In this document: positions 17,763-26,166 of the stretch, one piece after another | Layout: each line of letters opens with the position of its first letter | Position numbering within the stretch: position 1 is the first letter of the stretch | DNA from: Obesumbacterium proteus | Lineage (GTDB): Bacteria > Pseudomonadota > Gammaproteobacteria > Enterobacterales > Enterobacteriaceae | NCBI RefSeq assembly: GCF_001586165.1 | Contig: NZ_CP014608.1 | Coordinates: 1,736,001 to 1,800,000, forward strand | Direction of reading: 5' to 3' | Length of the DNA: 64,000 nucleotides | The notes under the pieces: generated by a model | What the model was told of the DNA's origin: nothing | Databases searched by the model: none | What the model saw: only the letters and a program-made list of their open reading frames with translations | Position numbers and translations under genes: made by a program

Positions 17763-18104
17763 AGGGGAAGTGCCAGTTGAATGGGGATAGCTCGCGAGCG
17801 TAATAGTTTCGTACGCCTAACGCACCGAAATATACATATACACTGTGCAGGCGTCCGAGCAAGGCGGCTCAATCGCCGCCGCCTTGCATCCCGGCTTGGC
17901 ACCACCTTCCAGCCCACTTTGTGGGTTCCCTCGCTTCATCATTCCGGTCTTAACGGAACGAACGACAATCGGCATCCATGCCTCCGTCGTTCTTTCGCCG
18001 ATATCAATCGGCGAATCCTAACCTCCATGATTCACTCGGCTGTTCGGTAATGTGCCGAAAAAAGCAACCCTCAATATCTCGTGCTTTTGTCTTGGTTGGG
18101 AGAG
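17763..18104. other. Hairpin-dense non-coding region between nqrM and dinB
   Basis: No gene is supported. Several short perfect or near-perfect hairpins lie close together: GCAAGGCGGC / GCCGCCTTGC near 17860-17886, AGCCCAC / GTGGGTT near 17910, ACGAC ... GTCGT around a GGC-ATCCAT-GCC inner loop near 17962-17990, and CGCCGAT-ATCA-ATCGGCG near 17997-18014. The ATCCAT loop is the complement of the ATGGAT loop in the adjoining modular repeat. The gap ends in that repeat and then the dinB promoter. Confidence 0.55.
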
Positions 18105-18228
18105 CCATCGGTACATGGATGTACCGGTGGAGTTTGGGGCGCCCTGGATGGGCGATACCAAACCGGAGCGGAGATGGCGTCTCGGATAAAAGCGCGCGAG
18201 TGCAGAGACCACGCGCTGGTGGTCTCTG
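18105..18228 (+). repeat. Three-hairpin modular repeat, copy 2
   Basis: Second copy of the element at 8229-8349, in the same orientation. Hairpin 1 is CCATCGGTAC / GTACCGGTGG with loop ATGGAT (18105-18130, one G-T pair). Hairpin 2 and the linker match copy 1 almost exactly (18131-18200). Hairpin 3 is CAGAGACCAC / GTGGTCTCTG (18203-18212 with 18219-18228, perfect 10 bp). Outer stems share no sequence with copy 1, yet pairing is kept. It lies downstream of nqrM and upstream of dinB, both on the plus strand, just as copy 1 lies between two plus-strand genes. Confidence 0.85.
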
Positions 18229-18351
18229 CCCGTACGCCTTCATTTCTGGCACATGATAATTCGGTATTGACCGGCGGGCGGAATATTACACAGTAGCCCC
18301 ACAAACGAAAGGCGGACGAACTCCCTCCACTTCCCTTTCCCCATAATTAAC

Positions 18352-18367
18352 CTGTATACTTATACAG
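18352..18367. promoter_or_regulatory. LexA (SOS) box of dinB
   Basis: CTGTATACTTATACAG fits the LexA consensus CTGT-N8-ACAG exactly and lies 23 bases upstream of the dinB start, as in E. coli. It predicts SOS induction of dinB. Confidence 0.95.
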
Positions 18368-18389
18368 TCATTAACTCCACATTCTCTCT

Positions 18390-19451
18390 ATGCGCAAAAT
18401 CATACATGTCGATATGGACTGCTTTTATGCCGCAGTCGAAATGCGTGATTTCCCTGAGTTACGCGATGTACCGCTGGCGATTGGCGGGAGTCGCGATCGC
18501 CGCGGGGTGATCAGCACAGCAAACTACGCCGCGCGTAAATTCGGGGTGCGTAGTGCTATGCCGACAGGACAAGCGCTTAAGCTGTGCCCGCATCTCACGT
18601 TGCGTCCGGGGAGAATGGAGGTCTACAAAGATGTCTCGCGCCATATACGTGAGATTTTCCAGCGTTATACGTCTCTGATAGAGCCGCTGTCGCTCGATGA
18701 GGCTTATCTTGATGTTACCGACTGCACCCAGTGCTACGGCTCCGCCACGTTGATTGCAGAGCAGATCCGCAAGCAAATCGCCGAGGAGCTTAATCTTACT
18801 GCGTCGGCTGGCATTGCTCCGATCAAATTTCTGGCAAAAATTGCCTCCGATCTGAATAAACCTAACGGGCAGTATGTGATTACGCCCGCGCAGGTTGATG
18901 ATTTTATTCTCACGTTGCCGCTGAAAAAGATCCCCGGCGTTGGCAAGGTGACCGCCGCCAAACTGAGTGAGCTGGGGCTGAATACCTGCGCCGATGTGCG
19001 ACACTATAATTTGGCCGAGCTACTACGCCGTTTTGGTAAGTTTGGGCGCGTGCTTTGGGAACGCTGCCACGGTCAGGATGAGCGAGAGGTGATGCCCGAT
19101 CGGCTGCGTAAGTCCGTTGGCGTGGAAAGAACGCTGTCAGAAGATATTCATAGCTGGGCAGAGTGTGAGGTGTTGTTGGAAAAGCTGTATGAAGAACTGG
19201 AACGGCGCTTGACGAAAGTGCAGCCGGATCTGCATATCGCACGGCAGGGCGTAAAACTCAAATTCCATGATTTTCAGCAGACAACGCAGGAGCATGTGTG
19301 GCCGATTCTGGATAAGCGTGATTTATTTCAGGTGGCGCAGCAGGCTTGGGATGAACGCCGAAATGGCAGAGGGGTGCGGCTGGTTGGGCTACACGTCACG
19401 CTGCTCGATCCACAGCTAGAAAAGCAGCTTTCGCTGGATATTGATGGCTAG
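18390..19451 (+). CDS. dinB: DNA polymerase IV
   Basis: Y-family translesion polymerase of 353 residues. Catalytic acids are D8 (HVDMDC) and D103/E104 (EPLSLDEAYLDVTD). The steric-gate position is Y13 (MDCFYAAVEM), where E. coli Pol IV has Phe; Tyr is the usual alternative in this family. The C terminus QLSLDIDG carries a plausible sliding-clamp peptide (QLSLDI, compare QLVLGL in E. coli). It is controlled by the LexA box just upstream and is convergent with pepD. Confidence 0.97.
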   Translation: MRKIIHVDMDCFYAAVEMRDFPELRDVPLAIGGSRDRRGVISTANYAARKFGVRSAMPTGQALKLCPHLTLRPGRMEVYKDVSRHIREIFQRYTSLIEPLSLDEAYLDVTDCTQCYGSATLIAEQIRKQIAEELNLTASAGIAPIKFLAKIASDLNKPNGQYVITPAQVDDFILTLPLKKIPGVGKVTAAKLSELGLNTCADVRHYNLAELLRRFGKFGRVLWERCHGQDEREVMPDRLRKSVGVERTLSEDIHSWAECEVLLEKLYEELERRLTKVQPDLHIARQGVKLKFHDFQQTTQEHVWPILDKRDLFQVAQQAWDERRNGRGVRLVGLHVTLLDPQLEKQLSLDIDG

Positions 19452-19472
19452 GCTTTGAGGGCGTGAAGGGAT

Positions 19473-19497
19473 AAAAAAAGCCAACCCGAGGGCTGGC
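19473..19497 (-). terminator. Intrinsic terminator after pepD
   Basis: On the minus strand, GCCAGCC, loop CTCG, GGTTGGC, then seven T. It lies between the convergent ends of dinB and pepD. The T-run is only on the minus-strand side. Confidence 0.88.
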
Positions 19498-19521
19498 TTC
19501 TGTAACACAAAGACTTAGCGC

Positions 19522-20982
19522 TTAGGCTTTCTCTGGGATCGCCTTCAGCAGAGCGGTCAGCAACTGCCAGTATTGACCTACGCTGGCAATGTGAACTTGC
19601 TCATCCGGCGAATGTGGGCCTGTGATGGTTGGGCCGATAGACACCATATCCATTTCTGGGTAAGGCTTTTTGAACAGACCACATTCCAGACCTGCATGGA
19701 TAACCATGATGTTTGGCGTGGTATCAAACAGCTTCTGGTAAGTCTCACGCACCAAATGCATCACCGGAGAATTGGCATCCGGTTTCCAGCCTGGGTAGCT
19801 GCCTTTGGCTTCCACATGCGCACCAGCCAGTTCACCAATAGAGTTCAATTGGCTAACCACGGCGTCTTTACCGCTGTCGATAAGCGAGCGGATCAGACAG
19901 ATAATTTGCGCTTCTTTCGCGTCGGTGGTCACTACACCCACGTTCAGAGACGTTTCTACTACGCCTTTCACTTCGTCGCTCATGCGGATCACGCCGTTTG
20001 GCGTAGCGTTCAGCAGGGCAATAAAGCGCTGTTGGCTGTCGGCGGTCAGTGCCTGAGAATCGCTCTGTGCGGTTTCAACCTGAACGCTCAGGTTTTTTTC
20101 TACCGCAGCCAGCTCAACTTTCAGAATGTTTTGGAAAGCTTCGGCCAGCGTTTTTAGCTTAGCCAGATTCGCTGTAGGAACCGCCAGAACCGCGATGGCT
20201 TCGCGTGGGATGGCGTTGCGCAGCGTACCGCCGTTCAGATCCAATACGCGCAGGCCCAATTCGGTCGCGTGACCAGACAGGAAACGCGCCAGCAGTTTGT
20301 TAGCGTTGCCTAAGCCTAAATGGATATCACCACCGGAGTGGCCGCCTTTCAGGCCTTTCAGCGTCAGCTTAACCACGTCGTGTCCGGCAGGAACGGCTTC
20401 GCGCTGTAATGGCAGCGTAGTGATGAAATCAATACCGCCTGCGCAGCCCATGTAGATCTCACCTTCTTCTTCAGAGTCGGTGTTGATCAAAATATCTGCC
20501 TGCAACCAGCCCGCTTTCAGGCCGAATGCGCCTTCCATGCCGGCTTCTTCGGTCATGGTCAGCAGCACTTCGATTGGGCCATGAGAAACGCTGTCATCGG
20601 CTAAAACAGCCAATGCAGAAGCCATACCGATGCCGTTATCTGCGCCCAAAGTGGTGCCGCGTGCTTTTACCCAATCACCGTCAATGTATGGCTGGATAGG
20701 ATCTTTGGTGAAGTCGTGTGCGGTATCGTTATTTTTTTGTGGAACCATGTCCAGATGCGCTTGCAGCACAACCGGCTTACGGTTTTCCATGCCGCGAGAA
20801 GCAGGCTTACGCAGCAGGACGTTACCGACTTCGTCACGTTCAACGTGGATGCCTTTTTCTTTAGCCCATGCAACGATGTGCGCGGCTAACGCTTCTTCAT
20901 GATACGAAGGGTGAGGAATAGAGCAGATATCCGCAAAAATTTGCCACAGTGGCTGTGGAGATAGCTGAGACAGTTCAGACAC
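19522..20982 (-). CDS. pepD: Aminoacyl-histidine dipeptidase (peptidase D)
   Basis: Zinc metallopeptidase of the M20 family that cleaves Xaa-His dipeptides. 486 residues against 485 in E. coli. The GTG at 20982 is taken as start because AGGAG precedes it by seven bases and the N terminus becomes (M)SELSQLSPQPLW, as in E. coli; the upstream ATG adds 15 unsupported residues. Metal-site blocks are VVLQAHLDMVPQK, TLGADNGIGMA, TMTEEAGMEG and NTDSEEEGE. It is divergent from gpt and ends in an intrinsic terminator. Confidence 0.96.
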   Translation of the reverse strand: MSELSQLSPQPLWQIFADICSIPHPSYHEEALAAHIVAWAKEKGIHVERDEVGNVLLRKPASRGMENRKPVVLQAHLDMVPQKNNDTAHDFTKDPIQPYIDGDWVKARGTTLGADNGIGMASALAVLADDSVSHGPIEVLLTMTEEAGMEGAFGLKAGWLQADILINTDSEEEGEIYMGCAGGIDFITTLPLQREAVPAGHDVVKLTLKGLKGGHSGGDIHLGLGNANKLLARFLSGHATELGLRVLDLNGGTLRNAIPREAIAVLAVPTANLAKLKTLAEAFQNILKVELAAVEKNLSVQVETAQSDSQALTADSQQRFIALLNATPNGVIRMSDEVKGVVETSLNVGVVTTDAKEAQIICLIRSLIDSGKDAVVSQLNSIGELAGAHVEAKGSYPGWKPDANSPVMHLVRETYQKLFDTTPNIMVIHAGLECGLFKKPYPEMDMVSIGPTITGPHSPDEQVHIASVGQYWQLLTALLKAIPEKA

Positions 20983-21237
20983 GTTAAGTCTCCTGATAAT
21001 CAGTTGTGCTGCCGATAACAGTGGCACAATAGGGGGTTAAGAGATAAAGCCATTTTTTCAGAGAATACCACTATATTTACTTATGTGGACAGACTAAGGC
21101 ACTAAATCCGCAATCGGGGTGCCGGCTTTCTGCGAAAGAGACTGGTTTTTATTGCTCTGGCTCTCTATAATCTCGCGCAACCTTTTTTCCCCCCGACCAA
21201 TCTTTAAGCCATGAATATTATGGCTGGGACACTATTA

Positions 21238-21696
21238 ATGAGCGAAAAATACGTTGTAACTTGGGACGTGCTGCAAATGCACGCACGTAAGCTGGCTGCA
21301 CGCCTGATGCCTTCTGAACAGTGGACTGGAATTATTGCGGTAAGCCGCGGTGGTTTGGTTCCTGCCGCATTACTGGCACGTGAACTGGGTATCCGTCACG
21401 TTGATACCGTTTGTATCTCCAGCTACGACCATGATAACCAGCGTGAGCTCAAAGTTGTTAAGCGTGCTGAAGGTGATGGCGAAGGCTTCATCGTGATTGA
21501 CGATTTAGTGGATACCGGCGGCACCGCTCAGGCGATCCGCGAAATGTACCCTAAAGCGCATTTCGTGACTATTTTCGCTAAGCCAGCAGGTCGCCCTCTG
21601 GTTGATGATTACGTTATCGATATTCCACAGAATACGTGGATCGAACAGCCATGGGATATGGGTGTTTGCTTCGTCGAGCCAATCAGCGGCCGCTAA
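21238..21696 (+). CDS. gpt: Xanthine-guanine phosphoribosyltransferase
   Basis: Purine salvage enzyme making XMP/GMP (and IMP) from PRPP and free base. The start at 21238 gives MSEKYVVTWDVLQMHARK and 152 residues, the E. coli length; two ATGs upstream (21211, 21220) are in frame but not conserved. PRPP-binding motif FIVIDDLVDTGGTA and base-site WIEQPWDMGV are intact. The Shine-Dalgarno sequence is weak. A strong terminator hairpin follows. Confidence 0.96.
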   Translation: MSEKYVVTWDVLQMHARKLAARLMPSEQWTGIIAVSRGGLVPAALLARELGIRHVDTVCISSYDHDNQRELKVVKRAEGDGEGFIVIDDLVDTGGTAQAIREMYPKAHFVTIFAKPAGRPLVDDYVIDIPQNTWIEQPWDMGVCFVEPISGR

Positions 21697-21735
21697 TTTG
21701 CCTTCTGGCAATGCAATAAAAGCGCAATAAGATGT

Positions 21736-21772
21736 AAACAAACGTCCGGCCTTGTCCGGACGTTTGTTTTTT
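21736..21772 (+). terminator. Intrinsic terminator after gpt
   Basis: A 14-bp perfect stem AAACAAACGTCCGG / CCGGACGTTTGTTT (21736-21749 with 21756-21769) with a six-base loop, ending in a run of T. One of the strongest hairpins in the window. Confidence 0.94.
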
Positions 21773-21878
21773 AGCGTCCGAGTTCGTTACACTACTCCGA
21801 GCGCTCGCTGGGCGAGATTTAGCTCTGCCGCTTTTTGTCTGCGGCTGAAAAGACAGTACTCGGAGGCTGCCGTCTATC

Positions 21879-23126
21879 ATGTCCCAACCAAACCTTTCTG
21901 AAACCTTATTCAAACCTCGATTTAAGCATCGTGAAACGTCCACGCTGGTTAAGCGTCATGGGCACGTTCCGCAGGCTTCGATTGCCTCTGCGCTGGATGG
22001 AACCTCGCAGGCTAATTGGTATCGCATCATCAATCGCCTGATGTGGGTTTGGCGCGGCGTCTCACCTATCGAAATCGAGCATGTGCTATCGCATATTGCT
22101 GCTTCAACGGCCGAACGTAGCGATGAGCGCTTGCTCGACACCGTGGTGGGTTATCGGAGCGACAACTGGATATACGAGTGGTCGCATCAAGCGATGTCCT
22201 GGCAGCAACGGGCTCAGGAAGAAAAAGATCCTGCGTTGGCCGGTGAATACTGGCTGCAAGCAGCGAATCTTTATAGCATCGCCGCTTATCCTCATCTCAA
22301 AGGTGATGATTTGGCTGAGCAGGCCGAAGCATTGGCCAATCGCGCTTATGCAGAATCGGCTAAGCTGCTGTCATACGAACTGAAAGAAGTCGAGTTTGCG
22401 ATTGACGGTGGGAAAAAGATCACCGGTTTTCTGCATATGCCGGATAACAGCAAAGGGCCATTCCCAACGGTGCTGATTTGCGGTGGGTTGGATATGATGC
22501 AGAGCGACAGCTATCGGCTGTTCCGCGACCATCTGGCTCCTGCTGGCATGGCGATGCTCACGATTGATATGCCATCCGTGGGGATGTCTTCGCATTTCTG
22601 CCTGACGCAGGACTCGAGCCGTTTGCATCAGCAAGTGTTGCAGGCGTTACCGAATGTGCCGTGGGTCGATCACACCCGAGTTTCGGTATTTGGTTTCCGC
22701 TTTGGTGCAAACGTGGCGGTTCGTTTAGCTTATTTGGAACCTCGCCGTTTGCGAGCGGTTGCCACATTAGGCCCCGTAGTGCACAGCCTGCTGTGCGATA
22801 AATGCATTCAGGAACGTGTGCCTGAAATGTATATCGATGTGCTGGCCAGTCGTTTGGGAATGAATAGCGTATCCGATGCCGCATTGCGTACCGAACTGAG
22901 CTGTTATTCATTGAAGACTCAAGGGCTGCTTGGTCGCCGCTGCCATACGCCGATGCTGGCCGGATATTGGGAACGCGATCCGTTTTGCCCTAAATCCGAA
23001 GCCAAACTTATCGCGGACTCTTCGCTGGATGGCAAGTTATTGATGGTGCCATCTTCCCCATTATTTGAAGGGTTTAATCAGGCTTTGCATCAGGTTTGTG
23101 ACTGGATTGGCGAACATTCGCGTTAA
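21879..23126 (+). CDS. frsA: FrsA, alpha/beta-hydrolase fermentation-respiration switch protein
   Basis: 415 residues with an alpha/beta-hydrolase fold. E. coli FrsA binds unphosphorylated EIIA-Glc and shifts the balance of fermentation and respiration (established); its own enzymatic substrate is debated. Strong match to E. coli through the family blocks LSETLFKPRFKH, LICGGLDMMQSDSY, MLTIDMPSVGMSS and VFGFRFGANVAVRLAYL. In the hydrolase elbow the usual GxSxG reads GFRFGA, as in E. coli. It lies between the gpt terminator and crl. Confidence 0.95.
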   Translation: MSQPNLSETLFKPRFKHRETSTLVKRHGHVPQASIASALDGTSQANWYRIINRLMWVWRGVSPIEIEHVLSHIAASTAERSDERLLDTVVGYRSDNWIYEWSHQAMSWQQRAQEEKDPALAGEYWLQAANLYSIAAYPHLKGDDLAEQAEALANRAYAESAKLLSYELKEVEFAIDGGKKITGFLHMPDNSKGPFPTVLICGGLDMMQSDSYRLFRDHLAPAGMAMLTIDMPSVGMSSHFCLTQDSSRLHQQVLQALPNVPWVDHTRVSVFGFRFGANVAVRLAYLEPRRLRAVATLGPVVHSLLCDKCIQERVPEMYIDVLASRLGMNSVSDAALRTELSCYSLKTQGLLGRRCHTPMLAGYWERDPFCPKSEAKLIADSSLDGKLLMVPSSPLFEGFNQALHQVCDWIGEHSR

Positions 23127-23186
23127 TTTGATTGCTAAAGTTTGTAAATTTGTTAAAAAAGAGTAACCACAACAGGAGGATGTAGC

Positions 23187-23587
23187 ATGACATTACCAGG
23201 TGGTTACTCTAAAAGCCGCTTAATCAAAAAATTCACCGCGCTTGGCCCCTATATTCGTTCGGGGCAGTGTCAGGATGAGCATTTCTTTTTGACTGTTTAG
23301 CCGTGTGTGTCAACGTCAAACCTAATCCAGAAAAACGTGAGTTTTGGGGATGGTGGCTCGATCTTGCCGCCGAGGAAACGCATTTTACCTATCGCTATTC
23401 GTTTGGATTGTTTGATAAGAACGGTGTTTGGCAGGAGCAGGTGATTAAAGATCCTGAAGTGACTGACAAATTAGAACAAACCTCACTTAATTTTCATAAC
23501 CGCCTCAAAGAGCTTTTAACTACGCTCGAGATTAAAATTCAGCCAGCCGACGACTTTTCTGAAGAGTTAGTTCGCCTTCGAGCCTGA
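23187..23587 (+). pseudogene. crl: crl, sigma-S activator, broken by a one-base frameshift
   Basis: Crl helps RpoS bind core RNA polymerase. The ATG at 23187 has AGGAGGA seven bases upstream and reads MTLPGGYSKSRLIKKFTALG, clearly Crl. The frame then hits TAG at 23298. In another frame, from the T-run at 23286-23290, the rest of Crl follows without a gap (FFDCLAVCVNVKP, EFWGWWLDLAAEE, to the stop at 23587). One extra T in the five-T run would restore a 133-residue protein, exactly the E. coli length. Either a true frameshift mutation (loss-of-function crl alleles are common in laboratory lines), a slippage site, or a sequencing error. Confidence 0.9.
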
Positions 23588-23613
23588 TCGGGCGCAGTAA
23601 TAAGTGTGCTTTT

Positions 23614-23637
23614 GCGTTATGCCTGTTGGCATAACGC
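23614..23637. other. Perfect hairpin between crl and proB
   Basis: GCGTTATGCC-TGTT-GGCATAACGC, a perfect 10-bp stem with a four-base loop. No T-run follows, so it is not a standard terminator. It may sit in the proB leader or mark the end of the crl message. E. coli has phoE at this place. Confidence 0.55.
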
Positions 23638-23701
23638 GCCTCTCCTGATACTTTTTCTCTTTCTCCCCATTTTTCCAACACCAATAAACGGCAAAAAGAT
23701 T

Positions 23702-24805
23702 ATGAGTGGCAGCCAAACCCTAGTTGTAAAGCTAGGTACCAGCGTATTGACCGGCGGTTCGCGCCGTCTAAACCGTGCCCATATCGTGGAACTCGTTCGC
23801 CAGTGTGCGCAACAGCACGCGGCGGGGCATCGTATTGTGATTGTAACCTCCGGTGCGATTGCCGCTGGACGTGAGCATTTGGGCTACCCCGAACTCCCCG
23901 CAACCATAGCTTCTAAGCAGTTATTGGCCGCCGTTGGGCAGAGCCGTTTGATTCAGCTTTGGGAACAACTGTTCTCGATTTACGGCATCCATATTGGGCA
24001 GATGCTGCTCACGCGTGCTGATTTAGAAGATCGCGAACGTTTCTTGAATGCGCGCGATACCCTGCATGCCCTGATGGACAACCGTATTGTTCCCGTAATT
24101 AATGAAAACGATGCGGTGGCGACGGCGGAAATTAAAGTTGGCGATAACGATAATCTTTCTGCGCTGGCCGCTATTTTGGCGGGAGCTGACAAGCTGCTGC
24201 TGCTGACCGATCAGGCTGGATTATTTACCGCCGATCCTCGTCATAACCCAACCGCAGAGCTTATCCGCGAAGTAAATAGCATTGATGACGCGCTGCGCGG
24301 CATTGCGGGCGATAGCGTATCGGGTTTAGGCACTGGCGGCATGACCACCAAACTGCAGGCTGCCGACGTTGCCTGCCGCGCCGGTATCGACGTGATTATC
24401 GCCGCGGGCAGCAAGCCGGGCGTTGTGGGTGACGTTATTGAAGGTGTATCCGTTGGAACTCGCTTCCATGCGCTGGAAACGCCGCTGGAAAACCGTAAGC
24501 GCTGGATTTTTGGTGCTCCACCTGCGGGTGAAATTACCGTGGATGATGGTGCCGTGGCTGCAATTCTTGAGCGCGGAAGCTCATTGTTGCCGAAGGGGAT
24601 TCGTGATGTTAGCGGTGATTTCTCACGCGGTGAAGTTATCCGCATTCGCAATCTGGAAGGGCGTGATTTGGCCCACGGCGTGAGCCGCTACAACAGCGAT
24701 GCGCTGCGTATGATCGCCGGCCACCATTCACGGCAAATCAGCGGTGTTTTGGGCTATGAATACGGCCCAGTTGCCGTTCACCGCGACGATATGATCGTAA
24801 GCTAA
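23702..24805 (+). CDS. proB: Glutamate 5-kinase
   Basis: First step of proline synthesis, phosphorylating glutamate; feedback-inhibited by proline in the family. The start at 23702 (MSGSQTLVVKLGTSVLTGG) gives 367 residues, exactly the E. coli length, whereas the open frame upstream to 23606 encodes an unlikely hydrophobic stretch. An amino-acid kinase domain is followed by a C-terminal PUA domain (KGIRDVSGDFSRGEVIRI). proA begins nine bases after its stop, so the pair is an operon. Confidence 0.97.
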   Translation: MSGSQTLVVKLGTSVLTGGSRRLNRAHIVELVRQCAQQHAAGHRIVIVTSGAIAAGREHLGYPELPATIASKQLLAAVGQSRLIQLWEQLFSIYGIHIGQMLLTRADLEDRERFLNARDTLHALMDNRIVPVINENDAVATAEIKVGDNDNLSALAAILAGADKLLLLTDQAGLFTADPRHNPTAELIREVNSIDDALRGIAGDSVSGLGTGGMTTKLQAADVACRAGIDVIIAAGSKPGVVGDVIEGVSVGTRFHALETPLENRKRWIFGAPPAGEITVDDGAVAAILERGSSLLPKGIRDVSGDFSRGEVIRIRNLEGRDLAHGVSRYNSDALRMIAGHHSRQISGVLGYEYGPVAVHRDDMIVS

Positions 24806-24814
24806 GGGGTTAAC

Positions 24815-26068
24815 ATGTTAGAAGAAATGGGTAAGGCGGCCAAACGGGCATCCTATCACTTAGCCGTCCTTAGCTCGGCGCAGAAGAATCAGGCGCTTGC
24901 GCTGATTGCCGATTATTTAGAGCAGGATAGCGAATCTATTCTGCAAGCGAACCAGATGGACGTTCAGCAGGCGCGTGAGAACGGCTTGAGCAAAGCGATG
25001 CTCGATCGCTTACAGCTCACGCAGAGCCGTTTAGAAGGCATCGCTAACGACGTGCGTCAGGTATGTAACCTCACCGATCCGGTGGGCAAAGTGATTGATG
25101 GCAGCGTTCTAGACAGCGGGTTAAATCTCGAACGCCGCCGTGTGCCGTTAGGCGTGGTGGGGGTGATTTATGAAGCACGCCCGAACGTGACCGTGGATAC
25201 CGCAGCGCTGTGCCTGAAAACGGGTAACGCGGTGATCCTACGCGGCGGCAAAGAGACACACCGCACCAATCAGGCCACGGTAAAAGTGATTCAGCGTGCG
25301 CTGGAGAAAGCGGGTCTGCCAGCCGATGCGGTGCAGGCGATTGAAAGTCCTGACCGTGCGCTGGTCACCGAGCTGCTTAAACTGGATCGCTACGTTGATA
25401 TGCTGATCCCACGTGGTGGGGCGGGTTTACATAAACTGTGCCGCGAGCAGTCAACGATCCCGGTGATCACCGGCGGTATCGGCGTTTGTCATATCTATGT
25501 CGATCAGGGCATGGATGTTGAACAGGCCCTGAAGATTATTGTAAACGCGAAAACTCAGCGCCCGAGCACCTGCAATACGGTAGAAACGCTGTTGGTGAAC
25601 GCACAGGACGCCACGCAGTTCTTACCACAGCTAAGCCAGCGTATGCACGAAGTCGGGGTTTCATTACACGCCTGCCCACGTGCATTGCCGTTGCTAAGCC
25701 AAGGGCCAGCACCTGTTACGCCGGTACAAGAGTCGGAATTAGATGACGAATGGTTGTCGCTGGATCTGAACGTGGTGGTGGTTGAAGGGCTGGATGGCGC
25801 GATTGAGCACATCCGTGAGCACGGCACTCAGCACTCTGATGCGATTTTGACGCGCAATATGCACCATGCCGATCGTTTTGTTCGTGAAGTGGACTCTTCC
25901 GCAGTTTACGTTAACGCCAGCACGCGCTTCACCGACGGCGGTCAGTTTGGCTTAGGCGCTGAAGTTGCGGTGAGTACCCAGAAGCTACACGCCCGAGGCC
26001 CGATGGGGCTGGAAGCGTTAACCACCTATAAATGGATTGGTTACGGTGACGATTTAGTTCGCCGCTAA
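24815..26068 (+). CDS. proA: Gamma-glutamyl phosphate reductase
   Basis: Second step of proline synthesis, reducing glutamyl phosphate to the semialdehyde with NADPH. 417 residues as in E. coli. Aldehyde-dehydrogenase-like fold with the catalytic cysteine in RPSTCNTVETLLV and the cofactor-side block GVIYEARPNVTVDTAALCLK. It forms an operon with proB and ends in an intrinsic terminator. Confidence 0.98.
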   Translation: MLEEMGKAAKRASYHLAVLSSAQKNQALALIADYLEQDSESILQANQMDVQQARENGLSKAMLDRLQLTQSRLEGIANDVRQVCNLTDPVGKVIDGSVLDSGLNLERRRVPLGVVGVIYEARPNVTVDTAALCLKTGNAVILRGGKETHRTNQATVKVIQRALEKAGLPADAVQAIESPDRALVTELLKLDRYVDMLIPRGGAGLHKLCREQSTIPVITGGIGVCHIYVDQGMDVEQALKIIVNAKTQRPSTCNTVETLLVNAQDATQFLPQLSQRMHEVGVSLHACPRALPLLSQGPAPVTPVQESELDDEWLSLDLNVVVVEGLDGAIEHIREHGTQHSDAILTRNMHHADRFVREVDSSAVYVNASTRFTDGGQFGLGAEVAVSTQKLHARGPMGLEALTTYKWIGYGDDLVRR

Positions 26069-26087
26069 CGGTTTCACTCGCAAAATG

Positions 26088-26115
26088 AAAACGGCGCATT
26101 GAGCGCCGTTTTTTC
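26088..26115 (+). terminator. Intrinsic terminator after proA
   Basis: Stem AAAACGGCGC / GCGCCGTTTT (26088-26097 with 26103-26112), loop ATTGA, with the T-run continuing. It can also serve the convergent curA-like gene because of the A-rich left flank. Confidence 0.92.
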
Positions 26116-26166
26116 TATTTACGCATTCTACAAAATATCTCCCGTTCAACAGGGCGATATTCTTGG

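Noticed and set aside
17978..18304. Several overlapping frames in both strands before dinB
   Set aside because: They are translations of the modular hairpin repeat and repeat in the same way in the gap before yafJ. No coding signal.
22681..22740. FrsA as a broken hydrolase because GxSxG is not standard
   Set aside because: E. coli FrsA has the same GFRFGA at this place, so it is a family trait and not a mutation.
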